64,000 bases of DNA from Rutidosis leptorrhynchoides. Lineage: Eukaryota > Streptophyta > Magnoliopsida > Asterales > Asteraceae. A program made the translations under genes and the position numbers. This document shows, in pieces, positions 22,512 through 33,127 of the stretch; positions within the stretch are counted from its first letter, which is position 1; the number at the start of each line of letters is the position of its first letter. The stretch covers positions 356,347,001-356,411,000 of the forward strand of contig NC_092333.1 in NCBI RefSeq assembly GCF_046630445.1. The letters run 5' to 3'. The notes below the pieces were generated by a model, which saw only the letters and a list, made by a program, of their open reading frames with translations, did not search any database and had not been told where the DNA came from.

Positions 22512-24818
22512 TGTAACATCCCGCCTTTTTCCGTTTAAATTTCCGTTTATTTATTTTAAGTCCGTTATATGATTATAACACCTCCCGTTGATACGCGTTT
22601 TAAATTATCTCGTTTAGGTAATCCACGGACCCGCAACCGAACTCGAGGGACTAGTTTCGCCAAGGGAGCAAAGATGTGACTAGCTTTTGACTAGTCAACA
22701 CCCACCTCCCCATTCTTTTCCATTTTCATTTTCATTTTCTTTTCATACTTCCACATTTTCTTTCAATTATCCATTTCAAAGATTCATCATCTAAATCAAA
22801 TCTAGCAAGCTTCAATCCAAACAAATTACATATTTGGAATCCTTGCAACTTCCTCTTCGATTCCATACCGATTACATCTCATTTGGGTAACTTTCTAAAA
22901 TCACTAGATTTTGTGTTCTTGATGTTTTTTAAATTATAAAGTTGTTAATTAGTGTCTATGGCTCAACTCTAACATGAATATATGATTTATATGTTTGATT
23001 TTGTTATTTGAAGTAACTAGCATGAACATAAACTTTGGTGTGTTTGATTTGGTGATTTGGTTGTTTGAATGATGTTAAATGTTATAAATGCATGTATTAA
23101 ATGTGTTCCTAACATCACTAGCTTCAATTTGATGTGTAGGTTGTTTTAGAAAACTTCATAAACATGATTAGTGATTTTGATGTTGTTGGTTAGGGTTTGA
23201 TAGAATTGAATGTGAACATTTAATGTATTGAATTCCATGAATTATTGTTGGTAAGTAGTTAGTTGTATTGTATGCTTGATTATCTACAAAACGGCGTATT
23301 TTATGTATGCATTAAATGCCCGAATCATAAATGTGCACTTGTAAAATTTGAAGCATTAAATGTGTGCATTGATTGATCATTTGATTTGAAAAGTCGGTTA
23401 TTACAAATAATGTTTTCGGTTGGTGAAATGTGTTTAGTTGGGTTCCTTGTCAAATTAGATTTCTAACGATATAAGGTGCGAGTTCTAAGTGTTAGCGGTT
23501 TGTGATTTATGCTTGAAAGAGTTTTGATTTGAGACTTGGACATTTGAGACTGACCAGGTACCAGCTTCCGTTAAATGCCGCGGCGCGGTAGTCTTGGGTC
23601 GCGGTGCGACCTAAGGTGTGTCCAAGTTCTGACCTACTTGTCAATTATATGAAAAATGTTTGGCACGCTATGGACCTCCGATTCACTTGAGACTTGTTCT
23701 AACATGCTTATATATGAATAAAAACCTCAGAAAAATAGTTCGGGACCCGACCCGAATGTGTTGACTTTTTCGTTGACTTTGACCTGACCAAAGTTTGACT
23801 TTTTGTCAAACTTAACCAAATACTTATACAATCATTCTAACATGCTTTTATACTTGTACCTTGCATGAAACTTGATAATTTGATTCACATGCTATAATGA
23901 TCGAGTCGTAACGAGCCATAGGACTAACTGAACACTTTGACCTATCGTGTTTACCGTTATTGATACAATCTATTTGTTTAGGTCAAGACTAGCATTCGTT
24001 CTTGCATACGTTTACTTGTTGAAGTACTTTTACATACGTGCACTCAAGGTGAGATCATAGTCCCACTTTTACTCTTTTGAACTTACATTTGGGATGAGAA
24101 AACATAAATGTTTCTTTTTACTATGTGAACACAAGTACAAGAAAACAAACATTCTACATACGAGTATGAACAAAAAATCCTCAATTCTATTATCATTAGT
24201 TACACTTGCTAGGTGTAAGCGAGAACTTATGTTATATGGCCATATGGGTTTGACAAACCCTCATTCAAACTGTTCGCTACCGTTTACGAATGAAATATAT
24301 TTTCGAGAAATAGTGTATGTTCTAACACTATTGTGATGGGGTTCTATGGAAAGAATATTAAGCATTGATAATTGGGTGCTCGTGAAACAAACTTTTGGAA
24401 TGTATTACTATTATATCAATGTTACAAATCTTGTGGTTCACTTGTACTTACTTACTTAAACCTATGATTTCACCAACGTTTTCGTTGACAGATATCTATG
24501 TTTTTCTCAGGTCCTTGAACGTTTTGTGATACATGCTTCCGCTCATTACTTTTGATACTTGCTTGGATGTCGAGTATATACATGCTTACATGGAGCATCT
24601 TTTGGCTACTTTTAAATCGTGTCACATAGATTTCAATTGTACTTATAACTTTGTAACGTAACTTTTGAATGAACGATTCTTGTAAACTTGGGAACAAATC
24701 TTAACTTTTGAAATGAATGCGACATATTTTCGGTCAAACGTTATTTTAAAGACTTATGACCACGTAATGGGACCTAAGTAGTCGGCGCCGTCAATGACGA
24801 TTTTGTCGGGTCGCTACA
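22512..24818 (+). repeat. 3' LTR of element A
   Basis: Near-identical to 15273-17577. GC-rich boxes at 23577-23610, TCCCA/TGGGA element at 24060-24100, and stem-loop CAACG-TTTT-CGTTG at 24471-24489. Confidence 0.95.
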
Positions 24819-27511
24819 AACTTTTTCTTCAACAATTGAAACGCTTTCTCTTGTTCATCTTTCCATTCAAATTTCTTACCTTTATGCGTGAATGCAGTCA
24901 AGGGTTTTGATATTTTAAAAAAATCTTGGATGAATCTTCTGTAGTAACCAGCTAGTCCTAAAAATTGGCGTATATGTTTCGGAATTTTTGGGGTTTCCCA
25001 TTTTTCAACGGTTTCAATCTTTGCTGGATCCACCTGAATACCTTCTTTGTTCACTATATGACCGAAGAATTGAACTTCTTCCAACCAAAATGCACACTTT
25101 GAAAACTTAGCGTATAGTTTCTCTTTCCATAACAACTCTAGCACTTTTCTCAAATGTTCTTCGTGCTCTTGGTCATTCTTTGAGTAAATAAGTATGTCAT
25201 CGATGAAAACAATGACAAACTTGTCAAGGTATGGTCCACACACTCGATTCATGAGGTCCATGAACACAGCTGGTGCATTAGTCAACCCAAACGGCATAAC
25301 CATAAACTCGTAATGACCGTAACGCGTCCTAGAAGCAGTCTTTGGAATATCATCCTCCTTCACCCGCATTTGATGATACCCAGAACGTAAATCAATCTTC
25401 GAATAAACCGACGAGCCTTGTAGTTGATCAAATAAGTCGTCGATTCTCGGTAGTGAGTAGCGGTTCTTGATGGTAAGTTTGTTCAACTCTCGGTAGTCGA
25501 TACACAACCTAAATGTACCATCCTTCTTCTTGACAAACAAAACAGGAGCTCCCCACGGTGATGTGCTTGGTCGAATGAAACCACGCTCTAAAAGTTCTTG
25601 TAATTGACTCTGAAGTTCCTTCATTTCACTGGGTGCGAGTCTGTATGGAGAACGAGCTATTGGTGCAGCTCCCGGTACAAGGTCTATTTGAAATTTAACA
25701 GATCGGTGTGGAGGTAGTCCCGATAATTCTTTCGAAAATACATCGGGAAATTCTTTTGCGATGGGAACATCATTGATGTTCTTTTCTTCGGAATTGACTT
25801 TCTCGACGTGGGCTAGCACAGCATAGCAACCTTTTCTTATTAGTTTTTGTGCCTTCAGGTTACTAATAAGATTTAACTTCGCGTTGCTCTTTTCTTCGTA
25901 CACCATTAAGAGTTTTCCTTTTTCTCGTATAATGCGAATTGCATTTTTGTAACAAACGATCTCTGCTTTCACTTCTTTCAACCAGTTCATACCGATTATC
26001 ACATCAAAACTCCCTAACTCTACTGGTATCAAGTCAATTTTAAATGTTTCGCTAACCAGTTTAATTTGTCGATTCCGACATATATTATCTGCTGTAATTA
26101 ATTTACCGTTTACTAATTCGATTAAAAATTTATTATCCAAGGGCGTCGGTGAGAAACTTAATTTAGCACAAAAATCTTTACTCATATAGCTTCTATCCGC
26201 ACCCGAATCAAATAAAACATAAGCAGATTTATTGTCAATGAGAAACATACCCGTAACAAGCTCCGGGTCTTCCTGCGCTTCTGCCGTATTAATATTGAAA
26301 ACTCTTCCGTGGCCCTGCCCATTAGTATTCCCCTGATTAAGGCAATTTCTACTAAAGTGGCCCGGTTTTCCACATCCAAAACAAACTATGGCGGTGTTAT
26401 TTGTTCTGACATTATTTGTTCTTTTAGTTCTGTTATGCATTGGTCCGTAGATTTCGCACTTCTTCGCGCTATGACCATTTCTTTTACACTTGTTGCAAAA
26501 TGTCGTGCAGAACCCCAGGTGATGCTCTTCACATCTTTGGCATGGCTGTTTTTTATTTTTGTTGTTATTGAGATTATTGTTGGGATTGATATTGTTGCTG
26601 TTGTTGTTGTTGTTGTTGTTGTTGTTATTATTATTGTTGGGATGGTTATTGTAGTTGTTGTTGGGACATTTGTTGAAGTTGTTGTTGCGATTGATGTTGC
26701 GGTTATTGGGATAGTTATTGCGATTGTGGTTGTGATTGTTGTTGTTGTATTGGTGACTCTTGTCATTGGTTTCTTCCCACTTTCTCTTGACTTGTTTCAT
26801 GTTAGCCTCTTCGGTTGCCTGCTCTTTAATCCTTCCTTCGATTTGGTTCACTAATTTTTGAGCCATTCGACTTGCCTTTTGTATGGAGGCGGGCTCGTGT
26901 GAACTCACATCTTCTTGAATCCTTTCTGGTAACCTTTTTACAAATGCGTCGATCTTCTCTTCTTCATCTTCGAACGTTCTGGGACACAATAGGCAGAATT
27001 CTGTGAATCGTTATTCATACGTGGTGATATCGAAACCTTGCGTTCTTAATCCTCTATGCTATACCTTGAGCTTATTGACCTCGTTTCTGGGACGATACTG
27101 CTTGTTCATCAATTGCTTGAATGCTGACCATGGTAGTGCGTAAGCAGCATCTTGTCCTACCTGCTCGAGATAGGTGTTCCACCATGTTAACGCCGTACCT
27201 GTGAAGGTATGCGTAGCATACTTAACTTTGTCCTCTTTAGTACACTTACTTATGGCAAACACCGATTCGACCTTCTCGGTCCACCATTTCAATCCAATTG
27301 GTCCTTCGGTTCCATCAAATTCTAAAGTTTTGCAGGCAGTGAATTCTTTGTAGGAGCATCCTACACGATTTCTTGCGGAATTAGTTCCACTGCTAGATCC
27401 AGAGTTATTATTATTTTGCATCGCAACCTATACTACGGCTATGTTCGCAGCAAGGAAAACACGGAAGTCTTCCTCACTCATTTTCAAGTTCTGACGAGTC
27501 ACCGGTGCCAT
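24819..27511 (-). pseudogene. gag-pol: element B gag, protease and reverse transcriptase
   Basis: The likely start is the ATG at 27509-27511 (MAPVTRQNLKMSEEDF). A TAG follows about 27 codons on, and further stops occur near 27056 and 27012. Gag shows ALTWWNTYLEQVG, a long Asn-rich linker (about 26540-26770) and a CCHC knuckle ([14 protein letters not shown]). Protease has [11 protein letters not shown] has MPFGLTNAP and [10 protein letters not shown]. The frame is open from about 26989 down to the insertion point of element A at 24819, where the RT-RNase H connection is cut. The Asn-rich stretch gives a long but meaningless Val/Ile ORF on the other strand. Confidence 0.94.
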
Positions 27512-27643
27512 TTCCTTCAAAAATAGCCAAAAGAATTGAGTTAATCATATAGAATTTAAGAGTAGTCAATAGTATTTCATAGCATAATATGAACTTATTT
27601 ATAAAAGCTTTTTCTTCATATTAGCATTTTATAGTTTTAATTC

Positions 27644-27663
27644 GGGTAGTACCTACCCGTTAA
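27644..27663 (-). other. internal polypurine-tract copy in element B
   Basis: On the minus strand TTAACGGGTAGGTACT is identical over 16 nt to the 3' polypurine tract and first LTR base (13334-13349). Here it is followed by ACCCG, making GGGTAG-TAC-CTACCC partly self-complementary. It lies between the F-box ORF and gag. Element C has a similar site at the equivalent place. A role as a second plus-strand primer is inference. Confidence 0.6.
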
Positions 27664-27849
27664 GTTCATACTTAGCAGCTATTATACAATTCAACTACTA
27701 CGATTCTATATGAAAAACTTATTACAATAATATTTCGCGTTCAAACTTTATACAATATTTTACAAACTTACAATACCGCTATTATACATATAGGATGAAA
27801 TATAGCACATAATAACATTGCTACTCGGCAGCTATAAAGGCAATTCTAG

Positions 27850-28542
27850 TTAATACGCAAGTTGCTCAGCAAAAGAAATAAAGACACGTAATTCATAAGT
27901 CCAGAAACAAGTCATGCATTCTGGTTTTACTAAGACGACTTTCCATCCTTGGTTTTGTGGAAAGTAACCGTTATGACCATTGGCTAGGCAGCACGTTGTA
28001 ATGTCGTCAAAAGGACGAGGATTTCGTAATGTCCAACAGCCCCGTAATAATCTAAAAACCTTGTTTCTCACCCCAACTACTGAATCCGTCACTTGTGGGA
28101 AGGTTTTATTTAAAAGTTGTAATCCGATGATCTTTTTCTCACTTTGGTAAGAAGCAAACATCACTAACCCGTAAGTATAACATGCTTCTTTATGTTGCAT
28201 GCTAGAAGCTCTTTCAAACTCACGAAATCCTATATTGGGATATGTTGAGTCAAAATAGGTTCTTAACCCGTAGCGTAAAATTGCATTTGGGTTCCCCGCA
28301 TTTAACGCTTTAAAGAAAACACGGCGTAACTTACGGTCTCCCCAATGTGATATACCCCACCTATCAAAGGAAAGCCTTTTATAAACTAAGGCATTTCTGG
28401 TAAGTCTTTCAAATGTTTGACAAGTTAATTTCGCCATAACTAAATGTGCTGATGAATTCTGACCGACTCTAGACAAGATTTCTTCAATCATATCCTCTGG
28501 TAGGTCTTCTAAAATATTCGATTGTCTACCCTTAACGTCCAT
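27850..28542 (-). CDS. F-box protein carried inside element B
   Basis: Intact 230-residue ORF from the ATG at 28540-28542 (MDVKGRQSNILEDL). Residues about 11-50 form an F-box (LPEDMIEEILSRVG, then KLTCQTFERL), the Skp1-binding module of SCF ubiquitin ligases. The middle (FFKALNAGNPNAILRYGLRTYF, then YTYGLVMFASYQSEKKIIGLQLL) and the Cys-containing C-terminus (CC, CMTC, YELRVF) resemble the plant At2g35280/At1g67623-type F-box family. It lies between the primer site and gag, in the same orientation as gag-pol, 137 nt downstream of the acidic ORF. No stop or frameshift is visible although B's gag and pol are broken. Family membership is from motif memory; substrate and function are unknown. It may be a captured host gene. 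Confidence 0.85.
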   Translation of the reverse strand: MDVKGRQSNILEDLPEDMIEEILSRVGQNSSAHLVMAKLTCQTFERLTRNALVYKRLSFDRWGISHWGDRKLRRVFFKALNAGNPNAILRYGLRTYFDSTYPNIGFREFERASSMQHKEACYTYGLVMFASYQSEKKIIGLQLLNKTFPQVTDSVVGVRNKVFRLLRGCWTLRNPRPFDDITTCCLANGHNGYFPQNQGWKVVLVKPECMTCFWTYELRVFISFAEQLAY

Positions 28543-28679
28543 TTTGTTTTTATACTGTAAAATAGACAAGGATTAGATTCGTAAAAGATAATTAACAAAC
28601 AATACAATCAATTTTTACATAGAACATAAAAGTACAAGCACACTACAATACATATAATACACAACATGATTACAACCCT

Positions 28680-29285
28680 CTAATCTAAATCACTGGTTTC
28701 TTCTTCTTCGGACTTGGTTCGTTTTCCTAATTTTATAGGGATATCTGGTGTTCCTCTAATACGAGCCGTCGTTTTCCACAATGGTTTAGAAAAACCTGGT
28801 GGTTTAGTGGTTCCCGGGTTATTATTACAATTTAGGAAAAACGGATGTTGCCGATACATATAAAGTTCATCGGGGTTGAAATCAGGTTTCTCTATTTTTA
28901 TACCTTTTCCCTTATTATTTTCTTTTGCTTTATTAAATTGGGTCGAGGTAATTTCTATAACATCATCGGAATCCTCATCGGAATCCGATTCATCGGAAAA
29001 TTGGTAATCTTCCCAATATTTTGCTTCCTCGGCGGAAACACCATTGACCATTTTTAACTTTGGTCCGTTGGTTGAGGATTTTCTTTTATTTAATCGATTT
29101 ATTGTAGGTATCAATATTTCTTCCTTCGGAACCTCTTCTTCTTCCGGTTCCTCCTCTTCCGGTTCCTCCTCTTCTGGTTCCTCCTCTTCCGGTTCCTTTT
29201 CGGAAATTTGTGAATCTTCCCAAAATATATTCGACTCTTCATTATTATTAGGTGAGTCGATGGGATTTGTACTAGAGGTAGACAT
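28680..29285 (-). CDS. acidic repeat protein carried inside element B
   Basis: Intact 201-residue ORF, ATG at 29283-29285, about 200 nt downstream of the primer site and the first ORF in the element. The N-terminal third has four EPEEE-type repeats encoded by a 15-bp repeat (29130-29195). A second acidic stretch (SDESDSDEDSDD) follows around residue 100, and the C-terminus ends GKRTKSEEEETSDLD. Short basic patches (NRLNKRKSS, KLGKRTKS) could be nuclear targeting signals, by inference. No transmembrane segment or known enzyme motif is visible. It is probably disordered. I do not recognise a family. Confidence 0.7.
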   Translation of the reverse strand: MSTSSTNPIDSPNNNEESNIFWEDSQISEKEPEEEEPEEEEPEEEEPEEEEVPKEEILIPTINRLNKRKSSTNGPKLKMVNGVSAEEAKYWEDYQFSDESDSDEDSDDVIEITSTQFNKAKENNKGKGIKIEKPDFNPDELYMYRQHPFFLNCNNNPGTTKPPGFSKPLWKTTARIRGTPDIPIKLGKRTKSEEEETSDLD

Positions 29286-29484
29286 CTTTTACACAATATC
29301 AAACACGTTAAGAGATTAATATGTCACATAATATTTACATGTTAATAATATATAATTTCAAAAAAAAAAATGTCAAACAATCGTTTTTGAAGAAAAAACA
29401 CGGTCGAAGTCCAGACTCACTAATGCATCCTAACAAACTCGGTAAGACACACTAATGCAAAAATTCTGGTTCTCTAAGACCAAC

Positions 29485-29496
29485 GCTCGGATACCA
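29485..29496 (-). other. primer binding site of element B
   Basis: On the minus strand TGGTATCCGAGC, one base different from the initiator Met-tRNA complement seen in A, C and G, and 2 nt inside the 5' LTR. Confidence 0.85.
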
Positions 29497-29498
29497 AC

Positions 29499-32205
29499 TG
29501 AAATGTCCCGTTCATATCGATTATAAAACGCTCCATATTAATTGATTTCGTTGCGAGGTTTTGACCTCTATATGAGATGTTTTTCAAAGACTGCATTCGA
29601 TTTTTAAAACAAACCATAACCTTTAAAATATTACGATGATTATCAAATAATGATAATCTAAAATATAGCATTTTCACACGACCATTACATAATGGTTTAC
29701 AATGATATTACACAACAATATATATGCCTTCGAATGCAGTTTTTAAACAATATTATACAAGCATGCTGACTCCAACTCTTGTCCATAAATTAGCATGCAA
29801 CAGCGGAAGCTCTTAATAATCACCTGAGAATAAAAATGCTTTAAACGTCAACAAAAATGTTGGTGAGTTATAGGTTTAACCTATATATCAAATTGTAATA
29901 ATAGACCACAAGATTTCATATTTCAATATACATCCCATACATAGAGATAAAAATCATTCATATGGTGAACACCTGGTAACCGACATTAACAAGATACATA
30001 TAACAATATCCCCATCATTCCGGGACATCCATCGGACATGATATAAAACTCAAAGTACTAAAGCATCCGCTACAACGGATGGGGTTTGTTGAGCCCAATA
30101 GATCTATCTTTAGGATTCGCGTCAATTAGTAGACTGGTTTACTAATTCTTAGGTTACCAAGTAAAAAGGGGCATATTCGGCATCGATCGTTCAACCATAG
30201 AAAGTAGTTTCATGTACTTATGACTATTTTGTAAAATATTTATAAAGCTGCATGTATTCTCATCCCAAAAATATTAGATTTTAAAAGTGGGACTATAACT
30301 CACTTTCACAGATTTTTACTTCGTCGGGAAGTAAGACTTGGCCACTGGTCGATTCACGAACCTATAACAATTATGTACATATATATCAAAGTAGGTTCAA
30401 AATATATTTACAACATTTTTAATACGTTTTAATGTTTTAAATTTATTAAGTCAGCTGTCCTCGTTAGTAACCTACAACTAGTTGACCATAGTTAGATGTA
30501 TAGAAATAAATTGATATATATTATCTTGATTACATAATATATTAGAATACATGTATAATACAATATAAGTTAGCTAGGATATGATTAATATAGATTTGTT
30601 ACCAAATTTCACGTAGCTACAACAAGAAAAATTATCCAATCTTGTTTTACCCATAACTTCTTCGTTTTAAATCCGTTTTGAGTGATTCAAGTTGCTATGG
30701 TTTCATATTGAACTTAAGTTTATGAATCTAAACATAAAAAGTATGAGTTTATAGTCTGAAATACAGGTTACCAGTCATTTTTGTAAAGGTAGTCATTTCA
30801 GTCGAAAGAACGACGTCTTGATAACCATTTTGGAAAACATTCTTCCACTTTGAGTTTAACCATGATTTTTGGATATAGTTTCATGTTCATAAGAAAAATC
30901 ATTTTCCCAGAAGAACAACTTTTAAATCAAAATTTATCATAGTTTTTAATTAACTAACCCAAAACAGCCCGCGGTGTTACTACGACGGCGTATATCCAGT
31001 TTTACGGTGTTTTTCGTGTTTTCAGGTTTTAAATCATTAAGTTAGAATATCATATAGATATAGAACATGTGTTTAGTTGATTTTAAAAGTCAATTTAGAA
31101 GGATTAACTTTTGTTTGCGAACAAGTTTAGAATTAACTAAACTATGTTCTAGTGATTACAAGTTTAAACCTTCGAATAAGGTAGTTTTATATATATGAAT
31201 CGAATGATGTTATGAACATCATTAATACCTCAAGTTTTGTGGATAAACCTACTGGAAATGAGAAAAATAGATCTAGCTTCAAAGGATCCTTGGATGGCAT
31301 GAAAGTTCTTGAAGCAAAATCATGACACGAAAACAAGTTCAAGTAAGATTTCCACTCGAAATAAGATTGTTAAAGTTATAGAAATTGAATCAAAGTTTGA
31401 ATATGAGTATTACCTTGTATTAGAAAGATATCTTACTGTAAATAAGAAAGATTTCTTGAGGTTGGATGATCACTCAAAGTGGATTTGCAAGATTGGAAGT
31501 AAGCTAGCAAACTTGGAAGTGTTGTTGGTGTGTTCTTGAGTAGTTGTTTTATAACTTGGTTTATGTATGGATTTATGAACTAGATTGAGCTAGATTTTGT
31601 TGAAGATGATGAATAACACTTAGAACAAAGGAAGAACACTTGAGAGAGAGTAATTTGATGCATGAAAATTGAAATTAAAATGTGTTTGTGGTGTGCCTAG
31701 TTCACGTGAATTATGGAGTCAATATAGGCTCCATTAGTTTGTTGTTTTGTTAGATATTTCTTGCTAGATGTTAAATGATGGTTTCCACATGTGTTAGGTG
31801 ACTCAAAAGGGCTGCTAAGAGCTGATCATTAGAGTGTATATACCAATAGTAAATACATTTAGAAGCTGAGTATTGTACGAGTACGAATACGGGTGCATAC
31901 GAGTAGAATTGTTGATGAAAATGAATGAGGATGTAATTCTAAGCATTTTTGTTAAGTAGAAGTACTTTGATAATTGTCTTGAAGTCTTTCAAAAGTGTAA
32001 GAATACATATTAAAATACTACATATATATACCTTTTAACTGAGTCGTTAAGTCATCGTTAGTCGTTACATGTAAGTGTTGTTTTGAAACCTTTAAGTTAA
32101 CGATTTTGTTAAATGTTGTTAACCCATTGTTTATTATATCAAATGAGATGTTAAATTATTATATTATTATGATAATATGATGTATTAATATATCTTGATA
32201 TGATA

Positions 32206-32243
<38 letters not shown>

Positions 32244-32764
32244 GTCGTTACAACGATAATCGTTACATATATGTCTCGTTTCGAAATCCTTAAGTTAGTA
32301 GTCTTGTTTTTACATATGTAGTTCATTGTTAATACACTTAATGATATATTTACTTATCATTTATCATGTTTATCATAGTGAAACAATATCTTAATATGAT
32401 TCATATGTATTTAGTAAGACGTTGTTATAACGATAATCGTTATATATATCGTTTTCGAGTTTCTTAATTCAATAGTCTCATTTTTATGTATATAACTCAT
32501 TGTTAAAATACCTAATGAGATACTTACTTATCATAATAACATGTTAACTATATATATAACCATATATATGTCATCATATAGTTTTTACAAGTTTTAACGT
32601 TCGTGAATCACCGGTCAACTTGGGTAGTCAATTGTCTATATAAAACCTATTTCAATTAATCAAGTCTTAACAAGTTTGATTGCTTAACATGTTGGAAACA
32701 CTTAATCATGTAAATATCAATTTCATTTAATATATATAAACATGGAAAAGTTTGGGTCACTACA
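29499..32764 (-). repeat. 5' LTR of element B (3266 bp)
   Basis: Same ends as 9894-13334. It lacks about 202 bp present in the other copy (junction near 30526-30530, with a 2-bp GA overlap) and has an expanded TA run at about 32207-32240. The stem-loop at 29846-29865 reads, on the minus strand, CAACA-TTTT-TGTTG. Confidence 0.93.
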
Positions 32765-32769
32765 GCTGA

Positions 32770-33122
32770 TTTGCTGGATCGAACTTGATTTATTATCTTT
32801 CAACGTTTTCGCTCTAGAATCTTCGTTTTAGCTCTGATTCTCTTGATTTTTTTTGCACCGTCTTCGTAATCACTTGGTCTTCAATTCTAACCGACGAAGA
32901 GGGTATTTTGCTAATAAAGTTTGGAACTTTCTTGTTTTTGGGCCTCAATACCGGGGTGAAAACGTGACTTTTTAGCCGATATCAATGCTCTGTTCTTGTG
33001 TCAGGCCGCGTCGTGCCTTCCACGACCGCGGCGTGCCTCCTCCCTTGAACTGATTCCTTAGACTTTTGTTTTGATATCCTTCACATCTAACAGTCTTTTT
33101 GTTCCAGTCGTTCCCTATACCT
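32770..33122. other. unassigned sequence between elements B and C (host D, middle part)
   Basis: No ORF of note. A GC-rich pair (CCGCGTCGTG and ACCGCGGCGTG) lies at 33005-33036, like the boxes in other LTRs, so this is probably also retroelement noncoding DNA. Confidence 0.4.
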
Positions 33123-33127
33123 AATAC

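Larger units (their letters stand above)
15273..24818 (+). mobile_element. full-length Ty3/gypsy element A nested in element B
   Basis: Two LTRs of 2305 and 2307 bp, with target duplication AACTT at 15268-15272 and 24819-24823. It has a primer site, gag, pol, dyad, polypurine tract and LTR in standard order. The LTRs differ at roughly 2% of positions by eye, so insertion is fairly recent. Gag and pol carry several stops, so it is no longer autonomous. Confidence 0.97.
9894..32764 (-). mobile_element. Ty3/gypsy element B with two extra genes, split by element A
   Basis: Both LTRs are present (9894-13334 and 29499-32764) and flanked by the target duplication GCTGA (9889-9893 and 32765-32769). 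On the minus strand the order is 5' LTR, primer site, acidic ORF, F-box ORF, internal polypurine-like site, gag, protease, RT, [element A], RNase H, integrase, chromodomain-like end, dyad, polypurine tract, 3' LTR. Without A and one AACTT copy, the pol frame is continuous across the junction. The LTRs differ more than those of A or C and have a large indel, so B is older than A, as nesting requires. Confidence 0.95.

Noticed and set aside
26309-26854. 181-codon Val/Ile-rich ORF on the plus strand, membrane-like
   Set aside because: Antisense of the Asn-rich linker of element B gag.
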